Position numbers and translations under genes: made by a program. Below the pieces are notes generated by a model. The model had not been told where the DNA came from and did not search any database. It was given only the letters and a program-made list of their open reading frames with translations. Positions 25,396 to 39,879 of a DNA stretch of 64,000 nt are shown here, piece after piece (the stretch's first letter is position 1; every line of letters begins with the position of its first letter). The stretch is taken from the NCBI RefSeq assembly GCF_964204645.1, contig NC_134028.1, positions 186,001 through 250,000 on the forward strand, written 5' to 3'. The DNA is from Tubulanus polymorphus. Lineage: Eukaryota > Nemertea > Palaeonemertea > Tubulaniformes > Tubulanidae.

Positions 25396-27435
25396 GAAAT
25401 CAGTTCAGTTTACCTTAACCTATCATTTCAGATCGAGTCCATCATCTTCAGGAGCATAAATAGCCAGAAAATTCTTAATCTTTCCACCTATCTATTTGAA
25501 ATCAGTTCAATACGCCTTAGCCCATCTTTTCAGATTGAGTCCATCATCTTCAGAACCAAAGGCAGCCAGAAAATTCTGGTTCTTTCCACCTATCTATTTG
25601 AAATCAGTTCAGTTCACCCTAACTCATCAATTAAGATAGAATTCATCATCTTTAGGACCCTATTTTGCAAGAAAAATCTGTATCTTTCAGTCCATCTACT
25701 CGAAATCAGTTCAGTTTACCTTAACCTATCATTTCAGATCGAGTCCATCATCTTCAGGAGCATAAATAGCCAGAAAATTCTTAATCTTTCCACCTATCTA
25801 TTTGAAATCAGTTCAATACGCCTTAGCCCATCTTTTCAGATTGAGTCCATCATCTTCAGAACCAAAGGCAGCCAGAAAATTCTGATTCTTTCCACCTATC
25901 TATTTGAAATCAGTTCAGTTCACCCTAACTCATCAATTAAGATAGAATTCATCATCTTTAGGACCCTATTTTGCAAGAAAAATCTGTATCTTTCAGTCCA
26001 TCTACTCGAAATCAGTTCAGTTTACCTTAACCTATCATTTCAGATCGAGTCCATCATCTTCAGGAGCATAAATAACCAGAAAATTCTTAATCTTTCAACC
26101 TATCTGTTTGAAATCAGTTCAGTACACCCTAACCCATCAATTAAGATAGAATTCATCATCTTTAGGACCCTATTTTGCAAGAAAAATCTGTATCTTTCAG
26201 TCCATCTACTCGAAATCAGTTCAGTTTACCTTAACCTATCATTTCAGATCGAGTCCATCATCTTCAGGAGCATAAATAACCAGAAAATTCTTAATCTTTC
26301 CACCTATCTATTTGAAATCAGTTCAATACGCCTTAGCCCATCTTTTCAGATTCAGTCCATCATCTTCAGAACCAAAGGCAGCCAGAAAATTCTTAATCTT
26401 TCCACCTATCTGTTTGAAATCAGTTCAGTTCACCCTAACCCATCAATTTAGATAGAATTCATCATCTTTAGGACCCTATTTTGCAAGAAAAACCTGTATC
26501 TTTCAGTCCATCTGCTCGAAATCAGTTCAGTTTACCTTAACCTATCATTTCAGATCGAGTCCATCATCTTCAGGAGCATAAATAGCCAGAAAATTCTTAA
26601 TCTTTCCACCTATCTATTTGAAATCAGTTCAATACGCCTTAACACATCTTTTCAGATTGAATCCATCATCTTCAGAACCAAAAGCAGCCAGAAAATTCTG
26701 ATTCTTTCAACCTATCTATTTGAAATCAGTTCAGTACACCCTAACCCATCAATTAAGATAGAACTCATCATCTTTAGGACCCTATTTTGCAAGAAAAATC
26801 TGTATCTTTCAGTCCATCTGCTCGAAATCAGTTCAGTTTACCTTAACCTATCATTTCAGATCGAGTCCATCATCTTCAGGAGCATAAATAGCCAGAAAAT
26901 TCTTAATCTTTCCACCTATCTATTTGAAATCAGTTCAATACGCCTTAACACATCTTTTCAGATTGAATCCATCATCTTCAGAACCAAAAGCAGCCAGAAA
27001 ATTCTTAATCTTTCAACCTATCTATTTGAAATCAGTTCAGTACACCCTAACCCATCAATTAAGATAGAATTCATCATCTTTAGGACCCTATTTTGCAAGA
27101 AAAATCTGTATCTTTCAGTCCATCTACTCGAAATCAGTTCAGTTTACCTTAACCTATCATTTCAGATCGAGTCCATCATCTTCAGGAGCATAAATAGCCA
27201 GAAAATTCTTAATCTTTCCACCTATCTATTTGAAATCAGTTCAATACGCCTTAGCCCATCTTTTCAGATTGAGTCCATCATCTTCAGAACCAAAGGCAGC
27301 CAGAAAATTCTGATTCTTTCCACCTATCTATTTGAAATCAGATCAGTTCACCCTAACCCATCAATTAAGATAGAATTCATCATCTTTAGGACCCTATTTT
27401 GCAAGAAAAATCTGTATCTTTCAGTCCATCTACTC

Positions 27436-30400
27436 GAAATCAGTTCAGTTTACCTTAACCTATCATTTCAGATCGAGTCCATCATCTTCAGGAGCATAAA
27501 TAGCCAGATAATTATGAATCTTTCCACCTATCTATTTGAAATCAGTTCAATACGCCTTAGCCCATCTTTTCAGATTCAGTCCATCATCTTCAGAACCAAA
27601 GGCAGCCAGAAAATTCTGATTCTTTCCACCTATCTATTTGAAATCAGTTCAGTTCACCCTAACCCATCAATTAAGATAGAATTCATCATCTTTAGGACCC
27701 TATTTTGCAAGAAAAATCTGTATCTTTCAGTCCATCTACTCGAAATCAGTTCAGTTTACCTTAACCTATCATTTCAGATCGAGTCCATCATCTTCAAGAG
27801 CATAAATAGCCAGGAAATTCTTAATCTTTCCACCTATCTATTTGAAATCAGTTCAATACGCCTTAACCCATCTTTTCAGATTGAGTCCATCATCTTCAGA
27901 ACCAAAGGCAGCAAGAAAATTCTGATTCTTTCAACCTATCTATTTGAAATCAGTTCAGTACACCCTAACCGATCATTTAAGATAGAACTCATCATCTTTA
28001 GGACCCTATTTTGCAAGAAAAATCTGTATCTTTCAGTCCATCTGCTCGAAATCAGTTCAGTTTACCTTAACCTATCATTTCAGATCGAGTCCATCATCTT
28101 CAGGAGCATAAATAGCCAGAAAATTCTTAATCTTTCCACCTATCTATTTGAAATCAGTTCAATACGCCTTAACACATCTTTTCAGATTGAATCCATCATC
28201 TTCAGAACCAAAAGCAGCCAGAAAATTCTTAATCTTTCAACCTATCTATTTGAAATCAGTTCAGTACACCCTAACCCATCAATTAAGATAGAATTCATCA
28301 TCTTTAGGACCCTATTTTGCAAGAAAAATCTGTATCTTTCAGTCCATCTACTTGAAATCAGTTCAGTTTACCTTAACCTATCATTTCAGATCGAGTCCAT
28401 CATCTTCAGGAGCATAAATAGCCAGAAAATTCTTAATCTTTCCACCTATCTATTTGAAATCAGTTCAATACGCCTTAGCCCATCTTTTCAGATTGAGTCC
28501 ATCATCTTCAGAACCAAAGGCAGCCAGAAAATTCTGATTCTTTCAACCTATCTATTTGAAATCAGTTCAGTTCACCCTAACCCATCAATTAAGATAGAAT
28601 TCATCATCTTTAGGACCCTATTTTGCAAGAAAAATCTGTATCTTTCAGTCCATCTACTCGAAATCAGTTCAGTTTACCTTAACCTATCATTTCAGATCGA
28701 GTCCATCATCTTCAGGAGCATAAATAGCCAGAAAATTCTTAATCTTTCCACCTATCTATTTGAAATCAGTTCAATACGCCTTAACACATCTTTTCAGATT
28801 GAATCCATCATCTTCAGAACCAAAAGCAGCCAGAAAATTCTTAATCTTTCAACCTATCTATTTGAAATCAGTTCAGTACACCCTAACCCATCAATTAAGA
28901 TAGAATTCATCATCTTTAGGACCCTATTTTGCAAGAAAAATCTGTATCTTTCAGTCCGTCTACTCGAAATCAGTTCAGTTTACCTTAACCTATCATTTCA
29001 GATCGAGTCCATCATCTTCAGGAGCATAAATAGCCAGAAAATTCTTAATCTTTCCACCTATCTATTTGAAATCAGTTCAATACGCCTTAGCCCATCTTTT
29101 CAGATTGAGTCCATCATCTTCAGAACCAAAGGCAGCCAGAAAATTCTGATTCTTTCCACCTATCTATTTGAAATCAGTTCAGTTCACCCTAACCCATCAA
29201 TTAAGATAGAATTCATCATCTTTAGGACCCTATTTTGCAAGAAAAATCTGTATCTTTCAGTCCATCTACTCGAAATCAGTTCAGTTTACCTTAACCTATC
29301 ATTTCAGATCGAGTCCATCATCTTCAGGAGCATAAATAGCCAGAAAATTCTTAATCTTTCCACCTATCCATTTGAAATCAGTTCAGTACACCCTAACCCA
29401 TCAATTAAGATAGAATTCATCATCTTTAGGACCCTATTTTGCAAGAAAAATCTGTATCTTTCAGTCCATCTACTCGAAATCAGTTCAGTTTACCTTAACC
29501 TATCATTTCAGATCGAGTCCATCATCTTCAGGAGCATAAATAACCAGAAAATTCTTAATCTTTCCACCTATCTATTTGAAATCAGTTCAATACGCCTTAG
29601 CCCATCTTTTCAGATTCAGTCCATCATCTTCAGAACCAAAGGCAGCCAGATAATTCTTAATCTTTCCACCTATCTGTTTGAAATCAGTTCAGTTCACCCT
29701 AACCCATCAATTTAGATAGAATTCATCATCTTTAGGACCCTATTTTGCAAGAAAACCCTGTATCTTTCAGTCCATCTGCTCGAAATCAGTTCAGTTTACC
29801 TTAACCTATCATTTCAGATCGAGTCCATCATCTTCAGGAGCATAAATAGCCACGAAATTCTTAATCTTTCCACCTATCTATTTGAAATCAGTTCAATACG
29901 CCTTAACACATCTTTTCAGATTGAATCCATCATCTTCAGAACCAAAAGCAGCCAGAAAATTCTGATTCTTTCAACCTGTCTATTTGAAATCAGTTCAGTA
30001 CACCCTAACCCATCATTTAAGATAGAACTCATCATCTTTAGGACCCTATTTTGCAAGAAAAATCTGTATCTTTCAGTCCATCTGCTCGAAATCAGTTCAG
30101 TTTACCTTAACCTATCATTTCAGATCGAGTCAATCATCTTCAGGAGCATAAATAGCCAGAAAATTCTTAATCTTTCCACCTATCTATTTGAAATCAGTTC
30201 AGTACACCCTAACACATAAATTAAGATAGAATTCATCATCTTTAGGACCCTATTTTGCAAGAAAAATCTGTATCTTTCAGTCCATCTACTCGAAATCAGT
30301 TCAGTTTACCTTAACCTATCATTTCAGATCGAGTCCATCATCTTCAGGAGCATAAATAGCCAGAAAATTCTTAATCTTTCCACCTATCTATTTGAAATCA

Positions 30401-31617
30401 GTTCAATACGCCTTAGCCCATCTTTTCAGATTGAGTCCATCATCTTCAGAACCAAAGGCAGCCAGAAAATTCTGGTTCTTTCCACCTATCTATTTGAAAT
30501 CAGTTCAGTTCACCCTAACTCATCAATTAAGATAGAATTCATCATCTTTAGGACCCTATTTTGCAAGAAAAATCTGTATCTTTCAGTCCATCTACTCGAA
30601 ATCAGTTCAGTTTACCTTAACCTATCATTTCAGATCGAGTCCATCATCTTCAGGAGCATAAATAGCCAGAAAATTCTTAATCTTTCCACCTATCTATTTG
30701 AAATCAGTTCAATACGCCTTAGCCCATCTTTTCAGATTGAGTCCATCATCTTCAGAACCAAAGGCAGCCAGAAAATTCTGATTCTTTCCACCTATCTATT
30801 TGAAATCAGTTCAGTTCACCCTAACTCATCAATTAAGATAGAATTCATCATCTTTAGGACCCTATTTTGCAAGAAAAATCTGTATCTTTCAGTCCATCTA
30901 CTCGAAATCAGTTCAGTTTACCTTAACCTATCATTTCAGATCGAGTCCATCATCTTCAGGAGCATAAATAACCAGAAAATTCTTAATCTTTCAACCTATC
31001 TGTTTGAAATCAGTTCAGTACACCCTAACCCATCAATTAAGATAGAATTCATCATCTTTAGGACCCTATTTTGCAAGAAAAATCTGTATCTTTCAGTCCA
31101 TCTACTCGAAATCAGTTCAGTTTACCTTAACCTATCATTTCAGATCGAGTCCATCATCTTCAGGAGCATAAATAACCAGAAAATTCTTAATCTTTCCACC
31201 TATCTATTTGAAATCAGTTCAATACGCCTTAGCCCATCTTTTCAGATTCAGTCCATCATCTTCAGAACCAAAGGCAGCCAGAAAATTCTTAATCTTTCCA
31301 CCTATCTGTTTGAAATCAGTTCAGTTCACCCTAACCCATCAATTTAGATAGAATTCATCATCTTTAGGACCCTATTTTGCAAGAAAAACCTGTATCTTTC
31401 AGTCCATCTGCTCGAAATCAGTTCAGTTTACCTTAACCTATCATTTCAGATCGAGTCCATCATCTTCAGGAGCATAAATAGCCAGAAAATTCTTAATCTT
31501 TCCACCTATCTATTTGAAATCAGTTCAATACGCCTTAACACATCTTTTCAGATTGAATCCATCATCTTCAGAACCAAAAGCAGCCAGAAAATTCTGATTC
31601 TTTCAACCTATCTATTT
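27436..31617. repeat. Type II higher-order repeat, copy 2, truncated at position 40 (41 monomers)
   Basis: Matches copy 1 at a 4,896-bp offset through positions 0-40, including the replaced 8-monomer segment at 29476-30291. After the C-prime monomer at 31516 (position 40) the expected A (position 41) is missing. A second C monomer of position 4 type (cccatc with gcaagaaaa) follows directly at 31618, so the copy ends at a C-C recombination join. Confidence 0.82.
27514..29715 (+). other. Open frame through type II copy 2 (733 codons), probably not a gene
   Basis: Equivalent of the frame in the preceding copy, 4,896 bp downstream. The predicted product differs at one residue that I see (V for I in the A monomer of position 19). 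Near-identity is explained by duplication of the whole repeat and is not evidence of protein-level constraint. Confidence 0.15.
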
Positions 31618-34167
31618 GAAATCAGTTCAATACGCCTTAACCCATCTTTTCAGATTGAGTCCATCATCTTCAGAACCAAAGGCAGCAAGAAAATTCTGAT
31701 TCTTTCAACCTATCTATTTGAAATCAGTTCAGTTCACCCTAACCCATCAATTAAGATAGAATTCATCATCTTTAGGACCCTATTTTGCAAGAAAAATCTG
31801 TATCTTTCAGTCCATCTACTCGAAATCAGTTCAGTTTACCTTAACCTATCATTTCAGATCGAGTCCATCATCTTCAGGAGCATAAATAGCCAGAAAATTC
31901 TTAATCTTTCCACCTATCCATTTGAAATCAGTTCAGTACACCCTAACCCATCAATTAAGATAGAATTCATCATCTTTAGGACCCTATTTTGCAAGAAAAA
32001 TCTGTATCTTTCAGTCCATCTACTCGAAATCAGTTCAGTTTACCTTAACCTATCATTTCAGATCGAGTCCATCATCTTCAGGAGCATAAATAACCAGAAA
32101 ATTCTTAATCTTTCCACCTATCTATTTGAAATCAGTTCAATACGCCTTAGCCCATCTTTTCAGATTCAGTCCATCATCTTCAGAACCAAAGGCAGCCAGA
32201 TAATTCTTAATCTTTCCACCTATCTGTTTGAAATCAGTTCAGTTCACCCTAACCCATCAATTTAGATAGAATTCATCATCTTTAGGACCCTATTTTGCAA
32301 GAAAACCCTGTATCTTTCAGTCCATCTGCTCGAAATCAGTTCAGTTTACCTTAACCTATCATTTCAGATCGAGTCCATCATCTTCAGGAGCATAAATAGC
32401 CACGAAATTCTTAATCTTTCCACCTATCTATTTGAAATCAGTTCAATACGCCTTAACACATCTTTTCAGATTGAATCCATCATCTTCAGAACCAAAAGCA
32501 GCCAGAAAATTCTGATTCTTTCAACCTGTCTATTTGAAATCAGTTCAGTACACCCTAACCCATCATTTAAGATAGAACTCATCATCTTTAGGACCCTATT
32601 TTGCAAGAAAAATCTGTATCTTTCAGTCCATCTGCTCGAAATCAGTTCAGTTTACCTTAACCTATCATTTCAGATCGAGTCAATCATCTTCAGGAGCATA
32701 AATAGCCAGAAAATTCTTAATCTTTCCACCTATCTATTTGAAATCAGTTCAGTACACCCTAACACATAAATTAAGATAGAATTCATCATCTTTAGGACCC
32801 TATTTTGCAAGAAAAATCTGTATCTTTCAGTCCATCTACTCGAAATCAGTTCAGTTTACCTTAACCTATCATTTCAGATCGAGTCCATCATCTTCAGGAG
32901 CATAAATAGCCAGAAAATTCTTAATCTTTCCACCTATCTATTTGAAATCAGTTCAATACGCCTTAGCCCATCTTTTCAGATTGAGTCCATCATCTTCAGA
33001 ACCAAAGGCAGCCAGAAAATTCTGGTTCTTTCCACCTATCTATTTGAAATCAGTTCAGTTCACCCTAACTCATCAATTAAGATAGAATTCATCATCTTTA
33101 GGACCCTATTTTGCAAGAAAAATCTGTATCTTTCAGTCCATCTACTCGAAATCAGTTCAGTTTACCTTAACCTATCATTTCAGATCGAGTCCATCATCTT
33201 CAGGAGCATAAATAGCCAGAAAATTCTTAATCTTTCCACCTATCTATTTGAAATCAGTTCAATACGCCTTAGCCCATCTTTTCAGATTGAGTCCATCATC
33301 TTCAGAACCAAAGGCAGCCAGAAAATTCTGATTCTTTCCACCTATCTATTTGAAATCAGTTCAGTTCACCCTAACTCATCAATTAAGATAGAATTCATCA
33401 TCTTTAGGACCCTATTTTGCAAGAAAAATCTGTATCTTTCAGTCCATCTACTCGAAATCAGTTCAGTTTACCTTAACCTATCATTTCAGATCGAGTCCAT
33501 CATCTTCAGGAGCATAAATAACCAGAAAATTCTTAATCTTTCAACCTATCTGTTTGAAATCAGTTCAGTACACCCTAACCCATCAATTAAGATAGAATTC
33601 ATCATCTTTAGGACCCTATTTTGCAAGAAAAATCTGTATCTTTCAGTCCATCTACTCGAAATCAGTTCAGTTTACCTTAACCTATCATTTCAGATCGAGT
33701 CCATCATCTTCAGGAGCATAAATAACCAGAAAATTCTTAATCTTTCCACCTATCTATTTGAAATCAGTTCAATACGCCTTAGCCCATCTTTTCAGATTCA
33801 GTCCATCATCTTCAGAACCAAAGGCAGCCAGAAAATTCTTAATCTTTCCACCTATCTGTTTGAAATCAGTTCAGTTCACCCTAACCCATCAATTTAGATA
33901 GAATTCATCATCTTTAGGACCCTATTTTGCAAGAAAAACCTGTATCTTTCAGTCCATCTGCTCGAAATCAGTTCAGTTTACCTTAACCTATCATTTCAGA
34001 TCGAGTCCATCATCTTCAGGAGCATAAATAGCCAGAAAATTCTTAATCTTTCCACCTATCTATTTGAAATCAGTTCAATACGCCTTAACACATCTTTTCA
34101 GATTGAATCCATCATCTTCAGAACCAAAAGCAGCCAGAAAATTCTGATTCTTTCAACCTATCTATTT
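31618..34167. repeat. Rearranged 25-monomer copy (2,550 bp) bounded by C-C joins
   Basis: Order by diagnostic variants: a position 4-like C, an A of position 17 (or 11) type, then 18, 19, the type II 20-27 segment and 28-40, giving 25 monomers. Both ends are the same abnormal join, C-prime of position 40 followed by the position 4-like C (31618 and 34168). The segment therefore behaves as a shortened unit copied together with its breakpoint. Confidence 0.75.
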
Positions 34168-37100
34168 GAAATCAGTTCAATACGCCTTAACCCATCTTTT
34201 CAGATTGAGTCCATCATCTTCAGAACCAAAGGCAGCAAGAAAATTCTGATTCTTACAACCTATCTATTTGAAATCAGTTCAGTTCACCCTAACCCATCAA
34301 TTAAGATAGAATTCATCATCTTTAGGACCCTATTTTGCAAGAAAAATCTGTATCTTTCAGTCCATCTACTCGAAATCAGTTCAGTTTACCTTAACCTATC
34401 ATTTCAGATCGAGTCCATCATCTTCAGGAGCATAAATAGCCAGAAAATTCTTAATCTTTCCACCTATCTATTTGAAATCAGTTCAATACGCCTTAACACA
34501 TCTTTTCAGATTGAATCCATCATCTTCAGAACCAAAAGCAGCCAGAAAATTCTTAATCTTTCAACCTATCTATTTGAAATCAGTTCAGTACACCCTAACC
34601 CATCAATTAAGATAGAATTCATCATCTTTAGGACCCTATTTTGCAAGAAAAATCTGTATCTTTCAGTCCGTCTACTCGAAATCAGTTCAGTTTACCTTAA
34701 CCTATCATTTCAGATCGAGTCCATCATCTTCAGGAGCATAAATAGCCAGAAAATTCTTAATCTTTCCACCTATCTATTTGAAATCAGTTCAATACGCCTT
34801 AGCCCATCTTTTCAGATTGAGTCCATCATCTTCAGAACCAAAGGCAGCCAGAAAATTCTGATTCTTTCCACCTATCTATTTGAAATCAGTTCAGTTCACC
34901 CTAACCCATCAATTAAGATAGAATTCATCATCTTTAGGACCCTATTTTGCAAGAAAAATCTGTATCTTTCAGTCCATCTACTCGAAATCAGTTCAGTTTA
35001 CCTTAACCTATCATTTCAGATCGAGTCCATCATCTTCAGGAGCATAAATAGCCAGAAAATTCTTAATCTTTCCACCTATCCATTTGAAATCAGTTCAGTA
35101 CACCCTAACCCATCAATTAAGATAGAATTCATCATCTTTAGGACCCTATTTTGCAAGAAAAATCTGTATCTTTCAGTCCATCTACTCGAAATCAGTTCAG
35201 TTTACCTTAACCTATCATTTCAGATCGAGTCCATCATCTTCAGGAGCATAAATAGCCAGAAAATTCTTAATCTTTCCACCTATCTATTTGAAATCAGTTC
35301 AATACGCCTTAGCCCATCTTTTCAGATTGAGTCCATCATCTTCAGAACCAAAGGCAGCCAGAAAATTCTGATTCTTTCCATCTATCTATTTGAAATCAGT
35401 TCAGTTCACCCTAACTCATCAATTAAGATAGAATTCATCATCTTTAGGACCCTATTTTGCAAGAAAAATCTGTATCTTTCAGTCCATCTACTCGAAATCA
35501 GTTCAGTTTACCTTAACCTATCATTTCAGATCGAGTCCATCATCTTCAGGAGCATAAATAGCCAGAAAATTCTTAATCTTTCCACCTATCTATTTGAAAT
35601 CAGTTCAATACGCCTTAGCCCATCTTTTCAGATTGAGTCCATCATCTTCAGAACCAAAGGCAGCCAGAAAATTCTGATTCTTTCCACCTATCTATTTGAA
35701 ATCAGTTCAGTTCACCCTAACTCATCAATTAAGATAGAATTCATCATCTTTAGGACCCTATTTTGCAAGAAAAATCTGTATCTTTCAGTCCATCTACTCG
35801 AAATCAGTTCAGTTTACCTTAACCTATCATTTCAGATCGAGTCCATCATCTTCAGGAGCATAAATAGCCAGAAAATTCTTAATCTTTCCACCTATCCATT
35901 TGAAATCAGTTCAGTACACCCTAACCCATCAATTAAGATAGAATTCATCATCTTTAGGACCCTATTTTGCAAGAAAAATCTGTATCTTTCAGTCCATCTA
36001 CTCGAAATCAGTTCAGTTTACCTTAACCTATCATTTCAGATCGAGTCCATCATCTTCAGGAGCATAAATAGCCAGAAAATTCTTAATCTTTCCACCTATC
36101 TATTTGAAATCAGTTCAATACGCCTTAGCCCATCTTTTCAGATTGAGTCCATCATCTTCAGAACCAAAGGCAGCCAGAAAATTCTGATTCTTTCCATCTA
36201 TCTATTTGAAATCAGTTCAGTTCACCCTAACTCATCAATTAAGATAGAATTCATCATCTTTAGGACCCTATTTTGCAAGAAAAATCTGTATCTTTCAGTC
36301 CATCTACTCGAAATCAGTTCAGTTTACCTTAACCTATCATTTCAGATCGAGTCCATCATCTTCAGGAGCATAAATAGCCAGAAAATTCTTAATCTTTCCA
36401 CCTATCTATTTGAAATCAGTTCAATACGCCTTAGCCCATCTTTTCAGATTGAGTCCATCATCTTCAGAACCAAAGGCAGCCAGAAAATTCTGATTCTTTC
36501 CACCTATCTATTTGAAATCAGTTCAGTTCACCCTAACTCATCAATTAAGATAGAATTCATCATCTTTAGGACCCTATTTTGCAAGAAAAATCTGTATCTT
36601 TCAGTCCATCTACTCGAAATCAGTTCAGTTTACCTTAACCTATCATTTCAGATCGAGTCCATCATCTTCAGGAGCATAAATAACCAGAAAATTCTTAATC
36701 TTTCAACCTATCTGTTTGAAATCAGTTCAGTACACCCTAACCCATCAATTAAGATAGAATTCATCATCTTTAGGACCCTATTTTGCAAGAAAAATCTGTA
36801 TCTTTCAGTCCATCTACTCGAAATCAGTTCAGTTTACCTTAACCTATCATTTCAGATCGAGTCCATCATCTTCAGGAGCATAAATAACCAGAAAATTCTT
36901 AATCTTTCCACCTATCTATTTGAAATCAGTTCAATACGCCTTAGCCCATCTTTTCAGATTCAGTCCATCATCTTCAGAACCAAAGGCAGCCAGAAAATTC
37001 TTAATCTTTCCACCTATCTGTTTGAAATCAGTTCAGTTCACCCTAACCCATCAATTTAGATAGAATTCATCATCTTTAGGACCCTATTTTGCAAGAAAAA

Positions 37101-38043
37101 CCTGTATCTTTCAGTCCATCTGCTCGAAATCAGTTCAGTTTACCTTAACCTATCATTTCAGATCGAGTCCATCATCTTCAGGAGCATAAATAGCCAGAAA
37201 ATTCTTAATCTTTCCACCTATCTATTTGAAATCAGTTCAATACGCCTTAACACATCTTTTCAGATTGAATCCATCATCTTCAGAACCAAAAGCAGCCAGA
37301 AAATTCTGATTCTTTCAACCTATCTATTTGAAATCAGTTCAGTACACCCTAACCCATCAATTAAGATAGAACTCATCATCTTTAGGACCCTATTTTGCAA
37401 GAAAAATCTGTATCTTTCAGTCCATCTGCTCGAAATCAGTTCAGTTTACCTTAACCTATCATTTCAGATCGAGTCCATCATCTTCAGGAGCATAAATAGC
37501 CAGAAAATTCTTAATCTTTCCACCTATCTATTTGAAATCAGTTCAATACGCCTTAACACATCTTTTCAGATTGAATCCATCATCTTCAGAACCAAAAGCA
37601 GCCAGAAAATTCTTAATCTTTCAACCTATCTATTTGAAATCAGTTCAGTACACCCTAACCCATCAATTAAGATAGAATTCATCATCTTTAGGACCCTATT
37701 TTGCAAGAAAAATCTGTATCTTTCAGTCCATCTACTCGAAATCAGTTCAGTTTACCTTAACCTATCATTTCAGATCGAGTCCATCATCTTCAGGAGCATA
37801 AATAGCCAGAAAATTCTTAATCTTTCCACCTATCTATTTGAAATCAGTTCAATACGCCTTAGCCCATCTTTTCAGATTGAGTCCATCATCTTCAGAACCA
37901 AAGGCAGCCAGAAAATTCTGATTCTTTCCACCTATCTATTTGAAATCAGTTCAGTTCACCCTAACCCATCAATTAAGATAGAATTCATCATCTTTAGGAC
38001 CCTATTTTGCAAGAAAAATCTGTATCTTTCAGTCCATCTACTC
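34168..38043. repeat. Partial type I higher-order repeat entered by a recombinant join (38 monomers)
   Basis: Starts with the position 4-like C (with a private tcttacaacc) and then runs in order through positions 11-47, including the R-variant A (ccgtctactc), two 8-monomer modules and the TAG-bearing A at 37024. This is the first appearance in the window of the type I arrangement at positions 20-27. It ends one monomer before the gataattatg marker at 38044. Confidence 0.78.
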
Positions 38044-38859
38044 GAAATCAGTTCAGTTTACCTTAACCTATCATTTCAGATCGAGTCCATCATCTTCAGG
38101 AGCATAAATAGCCAGATAATTATGAATCTTTCCACCTATCTATTTGAAATCAGTTCAATACGCCTTAGCCCATCTTTTCAGATTCAGTCCATCATCTTCA
38201 GAACCAAAGGCAGCCAGAAAATTCTGATTCTTTCCACCTATCTATTTGAAATCAGTTCAGTTCACCCTAACCCATCAATTAAGATAGAATTCATCATCTT
38301 TAGGACCCTATTTTGCAAGAAAAATCTGTATCTTTCAGTCCATCTACTCGAAATCAGTTCAGTTTACCTTAACCTATCATTTCAGATCGAGTCCATCATC
38401 TTCAAGAGCATAAATAGCCAGGAAATTCTTAATCTTTCCACCTATCTATTTGAAATCAGTTCAATACGCCTTAACCCATCTTTTCAGATTGAGTCCATCA
38501 TCTTCAGAACCAAAGGCAGCAAGAAAATTCTGATTCTTTCAACCTATCTATTTGAAATCAGTTCAGTACACCCTAACCGATCATTTAAGATAGAACTCAT
38601 CATCTTTAGGACCCTATTTTGCAAGAAAAATCTGTATCTTTCAGTCCATCTGCTCGAAATCAGTTCAGTTTACCTTAACCTATCATTTCAGATCGAGTCC
38701 ATCATCTTCAGGAGCATAAATAGCCAGAAAATTCTTAATCTTTCCACCTATCTATTTGAAATCAGTTCAATACGCCTTAACACATCTTTTCAGATTGAAT
38801 CCATCATCTTCAGAACCAAAAGCAGCCAGAAAATTCTTAATCTTTCAACCTATCTATTT

Positions 38860-39879
38860 GAAATCAGTTCAGTACACCCTAACCCATCAATTAAGATAGA
38901 ATTCATCATCTTTAGGACCCTATTTTGCAAGAAAAATCTGTATCTTTCAGTCCATCTACTTGAAATCAGTTCAGTTTACCTTAACCTATCATTTCAGATC
39001 GAGTCCATCATCTTCAGGAGCATAAATAGCCAGAAAATTCTTAATCTTTCCACCTATCTATTTGAAATCAGTTCAATACGCCTTAGCCCATCTTTTCAGA
39101 TTGAGTCCATCATCTTCAGAACCAAAGGCAGCCAGAAAATTCTGATTCTTTCAACCTATCTATTTGAAATCAGTTCAGTTCACCCTAACCCATCAATTAA
39201 GATAGAATTCATCATCTTTAGGACCCTATTTTGCAAGAAAAATCTGTATCTTTCAGTCCATCTACTCGAAATCAGTTCAGTTTACCTTAACCTATCATTT
39301 CAGATCGAGTCCATCATCTTCAGGAGCATAAATAGCCAGAAAATTCTTAATCTTTCCACCTATCTATTTGAAATCAGTTCAATACGCCTTAACACATCTT
39401 TTCAGATTGAATCCATCATCTTCAGAACCAAAAGCAGCCAGAAAATTCTTAATCTTTCAACCTATCTATTTGAAATCAGTTCAGTACACCCTAACCCATC
39501 AATTAAGATAGAATTCATCATCTTTAGGACCCTATTTTGCAAGAAAAATCTGTATCTTTCAGTCCGTCTACTCGAAATCAGTTCAGTTTACCTTAACCTA
39601 TCATTTCAGATCGAGTCCATCATCTTCAGGAGCATAAATAGCCAGAAAATTCTTAATCTTTCCACCTATCTATTTGAAATCAGTTCAATACGCCTTAGCC
39701 CATCTTTTCAGATTGAGTCCATCATCTTCAGAACCAAAGGCAGCCAGAAAATTCTGATTCTTTCCACCTATCTATTTGAAATCAGTTCAGTTCACCCTAA
39801 CCCATCAATTAAGATAGAATTCATCATCTTTAGGACCCTATTTTGCAAGAAAAATCTGTATCTTTCAGTCCATCTACTC
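38860..39879. repeat. Trimer section of the type I unit (example: positions 8-17)
   Basis: Ten monomers shown as an example of the trimer part: A8, B9, C10, A11, B12, C-prime 13, A14, B15, C16, A17. C-prime and plain C alternate. A8 ends tacttg and A14 has ccgtctactc, the markers that locate the breakpoints in the copies at 52731 and 61301. Confidence 0.7.

Larger units (their letters stand above)
22540..27435. repeat. Type II 48-monomer higher-order repeat, copy 1 (4,896 bp)
   Basis: The unit starts at a B monomer with gataattatg; the same marker lies 4,896 bp downstream. Positions 0-19 and 28-47 match type I monomer for monomer, apart from scattered substitutions (for example at position 29). 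Positions 20-27 (24580-25395) are replaced by a different 8-monomer stretch carrying TAG at 24817-24819 and TAA at 25321-25323. Positions 20-25 of that stretch resemble positions 36-41, which suggests out-of-register conversion within the unit. I noticed only isolated differences from copy 2, for example ttcaatcc near 24,567 and gatcag near 27,342 in the closing part. Confidence 0.85.
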
